Shown: in pieces, positions 1 through 7,567 of the stretch | Layout of the letters: the number at the start of each line of letters is the position of its first letter | How positions within the stretch are numbered: position 1 is the first letter of the stretch | Assembly (NCBI GenBank): GCA_964438735.1 | Contig: CAYTLW010000029.1 | Location: 1-64,000, forward strand | Reading direction: 5' to 3' | Source: CAYTLW01 sp964438735 | GTDB taxonomy: Bacteria > Myxococcota_A > UBA9042 | Length of the DNA: 64,000 nucleotides | The notes under the pieces: generated by a model | Told to the model about the DNA's origin: nothing | The model's database searches: none | What the model saw: the letters and a program-made list of their open reading frames with translations, nothing else | Position numbers and translations under genes: made by a program

Positions 1-36
1 AAGGTGTTTGGCGGGTGGGGACGGGAGGGGGTGCAG

Positions 37-90
37 GAGGGGGAGAGGGAGGGGGAGAGGGAGGGAGTGCGGGTGCGGGTGCGGGTGCGG
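37..90. repeat. G-rich short tandem repeats
   Basis: Two adjoining simple arrays are visible. A 12-bp purine unit, GAGGGGGAGAGG, occurs at 37-48 and 49-60 with a partial copy after it. A 6-bp unit, GTGCGG, occurs four times at 67-90. The stretch lies just upstream of the NUDIX gene, and runs of G could form quadruplex structures. No gene is seen in positions 1-165. Confidence 0.8.
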
Positions 91-165
91 GGTGAGCGGA
101 GCGAGCCGACGGGGGTGATATTTCATCATCCCCGGAGGTGGGTGCGTTGACGGCGAGGCGAGGGT

Positions 166-753
166 GTGGTTTCTGGCCCGACCATGAAGAGACACGCCAC
201 GACAAACCTGGAGACTGTGCGCTGCACGGCGGTGCGCGCCCTGCTGCAGCGCCACGAGGCGGCGGATGAGTTGGAGCAACGCCACCTGGACGCCATGCTG
301 GCGCTCATCGAGGTGGTTGGAGACCCCTTTTCGCGCCGCCACTTCAAGCCCGGCCACTTCACGGCCAGCGCGTTCGTCCTGTCGCCGGATGAGACGGGAC
401 TGCTGATGATCCTGCACCGCAAGCTGGGCCGATGGCTGCAGCCGGGCGGGCACATCGACGCCGAAGATGAGACCGTGCTGGCGGCGACCCGACGTGAGGT
501 GGCCGAGGAGACCGGGCTGGATGGCCTGGAGGTTCTCGGCGAAGGGTTACTCGACGTGGACGTGCACGCCATCCCACCCCTGGCTGGAGAGCCGGCACAC
601 AGCCATTTCGACCTGCGATTCCTGTTCCGATCGCCGGAGTGGAAGCTGGGCGACAGCGCCGAGATCGATGGGATTCGCTGGGTGCCGCGGGACGAGGTGC
701 CGGCGTTGCAGACCGATGAGTCCGTGCTGCGGGCGTTGGCGCGCATCCCCTGA
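166..753 (+). CDS. NUDIX hydrolase
   Basis: A 195-aa NUDIX-fold protein expected to hydrolyse a nucleoside-diphosphate-linked compound in the cytoplasm; the substrate cannot be predicted. The Nudix box is visible as 'GGHIDAEDE' followed by 'REVAEETGL', giving the REx2EExG metal-binding core. The spacing between the first Gly and Glu is one residue longer than in the classic consensus, as seen in a subgroup with 'GGHxDxxD' starts. I chose the GTG at 166, which has GAGG seven bases upstream; an ATG at 184 is an alternative that removes six residues. It stands about 75 bases upstream of the transporter gene on the same strand. Confidence 0.85.
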   Translation: MVSGPTMKRHATTNLETVRCTAVRALLQRHEAADELEQRHLDAMLALIEVVGDPFSRRHFKPGHFTASAFVLSPDETGLLMILHRKLGRWLQPGGHIDAEDETVLAATRREVAEETGLDGLEVLGEGLLDVDVHAIPPLAGEPAHSHFDLRFLFRSPEWKLGDSAEIDGIRWVPRDEVPALQTDESVLRALARIP

Positions 754-828
754 GTCACGGCGAGACGATGCTTGCCGGCCAGCCGGCGCCAGGGTAGAAG
801 CCCCGCTCCACTTCGCCCCGGAGCGCTC

Positions 829-3186
829 ATGAGCGACCCAGTCGCCCCCGCAGCCACGCCCCAGAAGAAGCGATCGGCCTTCGATCGCACCTACTGGATG
901 CTCAACAACATCGAGGCCTTCGAGCGGCTGTCCTACTTCGGCATCCGGGCGGTGGTGCCCATCTACATCATGCAGGCGACCGAACCCGGCGGCCTGCATT
1001 TGACGGCCGTGCACAAGGGCTGGATCTACATGTGGTGGGCGGTCTTCCAGTCCTTCCTGCCCATCGTCACCGGCGGTCTGGCCGATCGCTATGGCTACAA
1101 GAAGACGCTCGGTTTCGCCATCACGGCCAACATCATCGGCTACGTGATGATGGCCTTCCTGACGTCGTACTACGGCTTCTTCGCCGGCGTCCTGGTGCTG
1201 GCCACGGGTACGGCCTTCTTCAAACCGAGTCTGCAGGGCTCCCTGGCGCAGAACCTGACCAAGGACAACTCGTCCCTGGGCTGGGGCATCTTCTACTGGG
1301 TCGTCAACGTAGGCGCCTTCGCCGCGCCCTTCGTCGCCACCCTGATCCTCGGCCAGCCACACAGCGCCGAGGGCTGGCGCAACCTCTTCCTGGCCTCTGC
1401 AGGCTTCACGTCGATCAACCTGTTTCTGCTCTTCACGTTCAAGGACGTGGCCTCGGGCGCATCCAAGACCGATGGCCCGGTGGTCGTCATCATGCGCACC
1501 TTGCGCAACATTCTGGAGCCGCGACTGATCGCCTGGCTGGCCATCATGAGCTGCTTCTGGCTGATGATGTACCAGCTCTGGGATCTGCATCCGAACTTCA
1601 TCGAGGACTGGATCGACAGCGAGGCCCTGGCCAAAGCGGCGCCCTTCACCTCGTGGCAGGAGTACGGCGACCGCGGCTTGATGCGTGTGCCCCAGCAGAT
1701 CCTGCTCAACCTCAACGCCGGCCTGATCATCCTGATGATCCTGCCCATCTCGTGGGCCGTGCGGAAGATGCGCACCCTGGAGGCCATGCTCATCGGTATG
1801 ACCGTGGCCACGGTGGGCGTGCTGGTGGCGGGGCTGACCGACAGCGGCTGGATCCTGCTCCTGGGCATCCTCTTCTTCTCCCTGGGCGAGATGCTCACCG
1901 GTCCCAAGAAGAACGAGTACCTGGGCCTGATCGCGCCACCGGGCAAGAAGGCCATGTACCTTGGCTATGTGAACATCCCGGTCGGCGTCGGCGTCGGCAT
2001 CGGCTCGCTGATCGCCGGGCTGGTCTACGACAACTACGGCGAGAAGGCGACGCTGGCGCTCAAACACCTGGGCGCGCAGCCGCAGTTGGTGGCCCGCGCG
2101 ACGCAGTCCGTGGACCGAAGTGACGCCCTGAACAAAGTGCTCGAGCTGGCCGGCATCAAGCGGCCCGACGCCCTGGGCCTGGCCGGCAAGCACCTGGGCA
2201 AGAGCGCCGAGCAGACCGCTGACCACCTGGTGACCGCCCTGCGCAGCGACCGCGGCCAGACCACCAACCTGGCCCTGCAAGAGCTGGCCCTGCACGACGA
2301 GTTCAAAGAGCAGGCGACCGCGGCGCTGGGCGGCAAACCCCTGGACGTGGCGTCCATCGGGGCGCGCATCGCCGAGCTGCCCGAAGCCACCGGCGTCAAC
2401 CGCAGCGAAGCCATCGAGCGGGTGCGCTGGCTGGCCAGCCAGGACGGCGCTGAGAAGCAGACGGGGGCCATCGAGGAGCAGCTCTGGCAGCGCCACGGCC
2501 GTCAACCGGCCACCCTGACCAACCTGGCCATCGAGTTCCTGGCCCAGGCCACGCCGCTGGCCCACGACGCGGCGGCGAAACTGACGTTTGACGATCCGGT
2601 ATCAGAGCTGCCCAAGAAGGTGGGCATCGGCCGGACCAAGTCCTTCGGTGCCCTCTCCGCGGCGCTCGGCGTCTCCGACGAGGCGCTGGGCAAGGCGATG
2701 GAGAAGGACTTCGGCGCGGTCACACCCGCCCACAATCGGCCATTCGCCTACCTGATGGGACTCAAGCACGTGCGCTTCAACGCCGTGGCGCGGGTGAACT
2801 GGTCACGCGATGTGGAGTTGCTGAAGGCGCTGGTGAGCAGCACGCCAAAGGCGGTTGAGGCCGCGAAGCTCCGCGCCGGCGGCGAGGTGGACTGGGTCGA
2901 CCTGGCCGACGATCGCGACGCGGTGCAGGCGACCCTGGCGACGGTCGACTGGGCGCTCGCTTCGGGCGCCGCAGGTCGCGTGCTGGGCATGAACCCGTGG
3001 GAAGCCCGCTTCGAGGCGGCCTCAGAACTCAACCGGGCGCGACTGACCGCGACGAAGACGCTCTGGGATGTCTACCTGCCCCAGTACAAGGTGTGGGTGC
3101 CCTTCGCCATCATCGGCATCCTGGCCACCATCGCCCTGGGCATCTTTGGCTGGAAGGCGCGCAACTGGTCGGATATGAACGCTTGA
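829..3186 (+). CDS. POT/PTR2-type MFS transporter with large soluble insert
   Basis: A 785-aa inner-membrane transporter of the major facilitator superfamily, probably proton-coupled oligopeptide type. The N-terminal 'EAFERLSYFG' fits the ExxER motif of POT carriers, and 'GLADRYGYKK' fits the MFS loop 2-3 motif. Helices fill roughly residues 30-400. A hydrophilic, Ala/Leu-rich, mostly helical segment of about 340 residues (405-745) then separates the last long helix pair from a final single helix at about 754-775. Typical POT carriers have 450-550 residues, so the extra length is this insert. The ATG at 829 follows the Pro/Arg-rich upstream codons that I exclude. The peptide substrate is inferred only. 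Confidence 0.85.
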   Translation: MSDPVAPAATPQKKRSAFDRTYWMLNNIEAFERLSYFGIRAVVPIYIMQATEPGGLHLTAVHKGWIYMWWAVFQSFLPIVTGGLADRYGYKKTLGFAITANIIGYVMMAFLTSYYGFFAGVLVLATGTAFFKPSLQGSLAQNLTKDNSSLGWGIFYWVVNVGAFAAPFVATLILGQPHSAEGWRNLFLASAGFTSINLFLLFTFKDVASGASKTDGPVVVIMRTLRNILEPRLIAWLAIMSCFWLMMYQLWDLHPNFIEDWIDSEALAKAAPFTSWQEYGDRGLMRVPQQILLNLNAGLIILMILPISWAVRKMRTLEAMLIGMTVATVGVLVAGLTDSGWILLLGILFFSLGEMLTGPKKNEYLGLIAPPGKKAMYLGYVNIPVGVGVGIGSLIAGLVYDNYGEKATLALKHLGAQPQLVARATQSVDRSDALNKVLELAGIKRPDALGLAGKHLGKSAEQTADHLVTALRSDRGQTTNLALQELALHDEFKEQATAALGGKPLDVASIGARIAELPEATGVNRSEAIERVRWLASQDGAEKQTGAIEEQLWQRHGRQPATLTNLAIEFLAQATPLAHDAAAKLTFDDPVSELPKKVGIGRTKSFGALSAALGVSDEALGKAMEKDFGAVTPAHNRPFAYLMGLKHVRFNAVARVNWSRDVELLKALVSSTPKAVEAAKLRAGGEVDWVDLADDRDAVQATLATVDWALASGAAGRVLGMNPWEARFEAASELNRARLTATKTLWDVYLPQYKVWVPFAIIGILATIALGIFGWKARNWSDMNA

Positions 3187-3210
3187 TCGGGCGCGGAACC
3201 GGAGTGGGCG

Positions 3211-4149
3211 CTACTTCTTCGGCGCCTTGGCCGGGCCGCTGGGCACGGTCTTGAGGCCGGCCAGCTCCAACAATTCGCTCAGGTCGGGCAGCAGCAAGAA
3301 CTCCACCCGCCGGTTCTGGCGCATACCCGCGTCCGTGTCGTTGGCCACCACGGGCAGGTACGAGGCGTAGCCGCCGGCGCTGAGCATCTCCGGCTTGACG
3401 CCGCCCTGCTTGATCAGGAACTGGACGACCGAGACCGAACGCTGGGTCGACAACTTCCAGTTGATGTCATCGCCACCTCGCGGGTCGGTATGACCGGCGA
3501 CCTGGAATCGCCGCCCTTCGAACTTGTTGAGAATCTCGCCCAACTCGCGCAAGACCGGCTTGGCCGCATCCTTGAGGGTCGCCTTGCCCGAGTCGAACAG
3601 GATGTCGCTCTGCAGCTGGATGACCAGGAAGCCATCCTTGACCACGACCTTGAGTTTGCCCGCAGCGACCATGGCTGCCAGGCGCTGACGCACCCGCTCG
3701 ATGCTGCGCAGCAGGGCGTCCAGCTGCTTCTGGATGGCCTGCATCCGCGTCGTCAACTTGGCGTTCGTGTCTTTGAGCTGAGCGACCGAGCCCTTGAGGT
3801 TGTGGACCTTGTCCTCACACTCCACCAGCAACTTGCCGGCCTTGCCGCAGCTCTCGGCGATGCGCTTGAGCTTGCCCTGGCACTCGGCCAGGTCGCCCTT
3901 GAGGTCGTCGCGCTCGCGGGCGCAGGTGGCCAGGGTCTCGGCGGTCTTCTTCTGCTTCGCGGTGGCCGCCTTCAGGTCGACGGCGAGCTTCTTCTTCTGC
4001 GCCTCCAACCAGTCCTGCTGCTGGCGCATGCCCTTCAGGTCGCGGTCGTAGGCGTCCTTGCTGACGGCGATACAACCGGGCAGCCAGGCAGCACAGGACA
4101 GGATCACGAATAGACCGATCAGACGATTCAGGCAACGGCGCGGCTTCAT
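3211..4149 (-). CDS. OmpA-family peptidoglycan-binding lipoprotein
   Basis: A 312-aa protein with a lipoprotein signal ('LSCAAWLPGC'), a long Lys/Gln/Glu-rich coiled coil (about 30-165) and a C-terminal OmpA/MotB domain (about 180-295) with 'ILFDSGKATL', 'VAGHTDPRGG' and 'NRRVEFLLLP'. Such domains bind meso-diaminopimelate of peptidoglycan, so it probably tethers the outer membrane to the wall through the coiled coil. The start at 4149 is set by GGAG about six bases upstream; an in-frame upstream extension would bury the signal sequence. It converges with the transporter gene, only 24 bases away. Confidence 0.9.
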   Translation of the reverse strand: MKPRRCLNRLIGLFVILSCAAWLPGCIAVSKDAYDRDLKGMRQQQDWLEAQKKKLAVDLKAATAKQKKTAETLATCARERDDLKGDLAECQGKLKRIAESCGKAGKLLVECEDKVHNLKGSVAQLKDTNAKLTTRMQAIQKQLDALLRSIERVRQRLAAMVAAGKLKVVVKDGFLVIQLQSDILFDSGKATLKDAAKPVLRELGEILNKFEGRRFQVAGHTDPRGGDDINWKLSTQRSVSVVQFLIKQGGVKPEMLSAGGYASYLPVVANDTDAGMRQNRRVEFLLLPDLSELLELAGLKTVPSGPAKAPKK

Positions 4150-4258
4150 GTTGTTCTCCAGGCGCGGTGGGAGCAGTCGAATCACGAAACGAGTGGTTGT
4201 AGGTGGCATCTCGTAGCCGGACGCAGGGCAGCGGTATGCTGGCCTTACGCAGTGGGGG

Positions 4259-4307
4259 AGCCAGGAAAATCACACTTTTCCTGGCTGGGGGCCGAGCCCC
4301 GGCCCCC
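4259..4307 (-). terminator. Double hairpin after ubiB
   Basis: Two adjacent perfect inverted repeats lie between ubiB and the OmpA-like gene. One is AGCCAGGAAAA (4259-4269) pairing with TTTTCCTGGCT (4276-4286) around a 6-nt loop, an 11-bp stem. The other is GGGGGCCG (4287-4294) pairing with CGGCCCCC (4300-4307) around a 5-nt loop. They sit just downstream of the ubiB stop on the minus strand, so termination or 3'-end protection is the likeliest role. A long U-tract is absent. Confidence 0.5.
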
Positions 4308-4328
4308 CCAAAGAAACAGCACGTCGGA

Positions 4329-6032
4329 TCATAGCTCGCGAGAGCGCAAAAGCGAGAACGCGAGCAAGGCGCTGGTCCAGGTGCCATTGACGGCCAATAT
4401 GAAGGCCCAGAACGTGGTGAAGGAGAAGAAGCCGGCCTTGGCCGCTTCGGGGACCAGGACCGAGAACAAGCCCCAACTCAGGAACGACGCCGCGGCGACG
4501 ATCACCCGGTTGATCTGGCGCTCGGTGCGCACCTGGCGTTCGCCCTGGCCGGTGTCGTTGATGTTGAGCACGATCTCGCCATCACGAACCCGTCTGGCCA
4601 ACCCGCGCACGTCGTTGGGCAGGCTGCGGGCCAGTCCCCACCAGTCGTGGGCCACCCGCCAGACTCGGCGCGAGTAGGCGCTCGGATCCAGGGCCCGGCG
4701 GGCGTACAGCCGCACCAGGTAGGGCCGCAACTCCAGCATCGGGTTGAAGTCCGGCTGAATCTGGCGCGCGATGCCTTCCATGGTCGATACGGACTTGCCG
4801 ACAAGCAGCAGATCCGACGGCATGCGCACGTCATAGCGAATGATGGTCTCGAAGACCTCGGTGATGAAGATGCCGATGTCGAGCGCGCCGATCTCCATGC
4901 CGTAGTAGCGGGAAAGCAGCTCGTGAATCTCGGTCCGCAGCGCGCGCACATCGACCGAGTCACCGATCAGCCCCAGGTCCATCAGTTGGGCGACCAGCAT
5001 CTCCGGATCGGCCAGCAGAATGGCGGCCAGGAAGGCCAGCATCTCGTCGACCCGCTCGCGATCCAGCGAGCCCATCATGCCGAAGTCGATCAGCGCCAGT
5101 CGGCCGTCCGGCAGGACGAAGAAGTTGCCTGGATGGGGATCGGCGTGGAAGAAGCCGTGCTCGAAGACCGCCGCCATCACCAGCTTGGTGCCCAGCTGGG
5201 CGACCTCCTTGCAATCGACGCCCCAGGCTTCCATCTGGGCCTGGTCTGTGACCTTGCAGCCGTCGATGAACTCCATGGTCAGGGCGCGGCGCGTGGACAG
5301 CTCGGGCCAGGTGCGCGGCAGGTGCAGGTTCGGCTCGGCTTCGAACTGCTTGCGGAAGCGCTCGATATTGGCGCGTTCGTTGTCGAAGTCGGTCTCCTTT
5401 TTGATGCTGCGCGAGAACTGCTCGACCAACGCCACCGGACGGAACTGGCGCGCCTCGGCCACCCGCTCTTCGAGCTGCTCTGCGATGATCATCAGCAGGT
5501 CCAAGTCGGTGCGGATCCGCTGATCGAGGTTGGGGCGTTGAACTTTGACCACCACCTCGCTGCCATCGTGCAGCCGGGCGCGATGCACCTGGGCGATGGA
5601 TGCCGCCGCCAGGGGCGTCTCGTCGAACCAGGCGTAGGCTTCACCCAGGGGCACACCGAGCTCATCCTGGATCAGCCGACGCACGGCCGGGAACTTCACG
5701 CCCGGCACATCGTCCTGCAGCTTGCGCAGTTCGTGAATCAGCGACATGGGGATGATGTCGGGCCGGGTGGCCATCATCTGGCCCAGCTTGACGAAGGTCG
5801 GACCCAGCGACTCCAGCGCCATACGGACCCGCACCTCCCAGCTCTCCTTGCGCAGGGATTCGTCCGCGCGCAACGCCAGGCCACCGCCGGTGAAAGGCAG
5901 CAGGCGGGCCAGTCCGGCGCGCTGCAGCACGTGGCCGAAACCATGTCGGACCACGACGCCGAGGATGAAGCGCAACCGCTGCACGTTGCGGGCGTATTGG
6001 GGCAGTCGCAGCATGCGGGCGAGCGCGCTCAC
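4329..6032 (-). CDS. ubiB: UbiB/ABC1 (AarF) family atypical kinase
   Basis: A 567-aa member of the UbiB/ADCK family, membrane-linked ATP-binding proteins needed for quinone biosynthesis or lipid handling. Family marks include the KxGQ element 'FVKLGQ' (about 78-84), the Ala-rich loop 'AAASIAQVHRA', the lysine strand 'VVVKVQRP', 'FHADPHPGNFF' (about 295-305) and 'LIDFGMMG' (about 314-320). Two hydrophobic helices close the C-terminus, as in bacterial UbiB. Its ATG overlaps the stop of the 135-aa gene by four bases (ATGA), indicating translational coupling. Whether the quinone is ubiquinone or menaquinone cannot be told here. Confidence 0.9.
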   Translation of the reverse strand: MSALARMLRLPQYARNVQRLRFILGVVVRHGFGHVLQRAGLARLLPFTGGGLALRADESLRKESWEVRVRMALESLGPTFVKLGQMMATRPDIIPMSLIHELRKLQDDVPGVKFPAVRRLIQDELGVPLGEAYAWFDETPLAAASIAQVHRARLHDGSEVVVKVQRPNLDQRIRTDLDLLMIIAEQLEERVAEARQFRPVALVEQFSRSIKKETDFDNERANIERFRKQFEAEPNLHLPRTWPELSTRRALTMEFIDGCKVTDQAQMEAWGVDCKEVAQLGTKLVMAAVFEHGFFHADPHPGNFFVLPDGRLALIDFGMMGSLDRERVDEMLAFLAAILLADPEMLVAQLMDLGLIGDSVDVRALRTEIHELLSRYYGMEIGALDIGIFITEVFETIIRYDVRMPSDLLLVGKSVSTMEGIARQIQPDFNPMLELRPYLVRLYARRALDPSAYSRRVWRVAHDWWGLARSLPNDVRGLARRVRDGEIVLNINDTGQGERQVRTERQINRVIVAAASFLSWGLFSVLVPEAAKAGFFSFTTFWAFILAVNGTWTSALLAFSLLRSREL

Positions 6033-6436
6033 GATGCACCTCCGGGTTCCGTGGGCTCGGGCGGCGATTCCGCAGGCGGGTCTGCCGGCGGGTCGGTCGT
6101 CGGCTCGGCGGTCGTGGCGACGCCATCGAGGGCATCACCGGCGGTGTGCAGGGCCTGAGCGGCGGCGCTCAACGCCACCGATCGGGCGCCCTTGGCCAGA
6201 CCGGTCAGGCCGGGCAGCAGGTCGCCGACCGTGGCCATCACCAGGTCGGCATAAGGCGCGCCTTCGTCGCGTACCTTCTCCAGGTGCGCGCGGATCTCTT
6301 CGCGAAGGGTGTCGATCTCTTCGGGCGGCAGCGCGCCGGAGCGCTCGATGCTGCGAAATATCGTGTCGTGTCGGCCCTCGAGCATCCAGCGTGCGATCAG
6401 ACTGGCGAGGCCGCGTTCGGCGGCGTGGCGAAACAC
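6029..6436 (-). CDS. 135-aa helical protein coupled to ubiB
   Basis: Not recognised. It has an amphipathic, helix-rich N-terminal two thirds with 'RSIERSGALPPEEIDTLREE' and a low-complexity C-terminal tail rich in Pro, Glu, Thr and Asp. There is no signal peptide or membrane segment. It starts at a GTG with GGAG six bases upstream and overlaps ubiB by four bases, with a small lipoprotein gene 30 bases upstream. The position resembles that of accessory factors next to ubiB, such as lipid-binding UbiJ, and the phasin-like helix pattern would fit a lipid-surface role. That is inference only. Confidence 0.65.
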   Translation of the reverse strand: MFRHAAERGLASLIARWMLEGRHDTIFRSIERSGALPPEEIDTLREEIRAHLEKVRDEGAPYADLVMATVGDLLPGLTGLAKGARSVALSAAAQALHTAGDALDGVATTAEPTTDPPADPPAESPPEPTEPGGAS

Positions 6437-6466
6437 CGGATCTCCAGAGTTGCGACGGCTGAACGA

Positions 6467-7000
6467 CTACAAACTGCAGCGCTTGATGCGCCACTTGCCG
6501 TCCTTGTCATCATCGATGTAGACGGCGCAGGGCGTCGGCATCTCCTTCTTGTAGCTCTCGACGTAGTAGTCGATGCCCTGCACCCGCTGCTCCCTGCCCG
6601 TGGACGTCTTGTACAGACGCGAGCTCATCATCTTCTTGAAGTCCACAATCGTGAAGCAGCCGTCCTCATCCAGGTAGTCCTTGGCCTGCCGGCGCATACG
6701 CTTCCAGCCCATGCCGTACCAGCCGCGCAGCGCGTTGGGCGTCTGCTCCGAGGTATGCAACACCTTCTGGAAGCGATTCCATCCCCGCTCGGCGTTTTTA
6801 TCGGTGGCCGCGTCCAGGGCCCGCTTGATCACCCACTCGGCGGACTCGCGTTCGGGCTCGCAGACGGTGATGCCGATCACCTTGACCCGGATCTTGTCGA
6901 TGGTCTCGCCGACCATCTCGCAACCCGGCAAGGCGAGGGCGGCGATCAGGAGCAGGGCGGCCATTGGGAGGGCGGCGCGGCGGCTGTGTGGGGCGATCAT
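6467..7000 (-). CDS. Small putative lipoprotein
   Basis: A 177-aa protein with a clear lipoprotein signal ending in 'ALALPGC' (Cys27). The mature part is charged, with Trp and Tyr residues and a Cys pair, and ends 'WRIKRCSL'. No known domain is recognised. The ATG at 7000 is preferred over upstream in-frame ATGs because GGAGG lies eight bases before it and the signal then starts cleanly. It heads a three-gene minus-strand unit leading into ubiB and is divergent from the zinc-ribbon gene at 7116. Confidence 0.7.
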   Translation of the reverse strand: MIAPHSRRAALPMAALLLIAALALPGCEMVGETIDKIRVKVIGITVCEPERESAEWVIKRALDAATDKNAERGWNRFQKVLHTSEQTPNALRGWYGMGWKRMRRQAKDYLDEDGCFTIVDFKKMMSSRLYKTSTGREQRVQGIDYYVESYKKEMPTPCAVYIDDDKDGKWRIKRCSL

Positions 7001-7115
7001 GATGGTGGCCTCCATGGTGCGGCTGGGGTCGCGACCGACTGGCTGCAACAGCGCGGCGATGGTAGCGAGCGCAACGCGCCTTGTCGACGGCAGGGGCCGC
7101 CGATATGCTCGCCCG

Positions 7116-7565
7116 ATGAGTAGCCTTCATCGACTCCGAAAAGAAGACGTCAAGCCCGCGGTCGGGCGTGACATCGACGCCTGGTGTACCCGTTGCAAGG
7201 GCGAGTTGGGTCACACCATCTCGGCCATGGTCGGCGCGGAGGTCGTGCAGGTCCGCTGCAATACCTGCGGCGGCACCCATCGCTATCGCACCGCGGAACC
7301 GACGCCGCGCAAGGCCACCTCCACCCGGCGCAAGACCCGGGCCAAGGCCAAGCCGTCAGTGGACAAGCTGAAGAAGATCTTTCTGAAGCGCCTGGCCGAA
7401 AAAGACACCTCGGCGGCGCAGGACTACTCGCCGCGCCTCAACCCGAAGCGCGGCGACGTGCTTCGCCACACCCGCTTCGGCCTCGGGATCGTCGAGCGAG
7501 TCGCCGAGGGCAAGGCTGCGGTCACCTTCGAGGTCGGCGAGAAGCTGCTCGTCGTCGGTCGCTGA
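7116..7565 (+). CDS. Zinc-ribbon protein with C-terminal beta domain
   Basis: A 149-aa cytoplasmic protein. Two CxxC pairs, 'CTRCKGEL' and 'CNTCGG', about 20 residues apart form a likely zinc ribbon in the first third. A basic Arg/Lys/Thr linker follows. The C-terminal 40 residues, beginning 'GDVLRHTRFGLGIV', look like the small beta-barrel module with an 'FGxG' turn found in several nucleic-acid-linked proteins. This suggests a nucleic-acid-binding or regulatory role but does not prove it. It leads a three-gene plus-strand unit, with the next gene starting two bases after its stop. Confidence 0.7.
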   Translation: MSSLHRLRKEDVKPAVGRDIDAWCTRCKGELGHTISAMVGAEVVQVRCNTCGGTHRYRTAEPTPRKATSTRRKTRAKAKPSVDKLKKIFLKRLAEKDTSAAQDYSPRLNPKRGDVLRHTRFGLGIVERVAEGKAAVTFEVGEKLLVVGR

Positions 7566-7567
7566 AC

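Noticed and set aside
547..2565. A 672-codon open frame on the minus strand opposite the transporter
   Set aside because: Its translation is Gln/Gly/His/Asp-rich with no domain, and it lies antisense to a transporter with conserved motifs. Such shadow frames are expected at this G+C.
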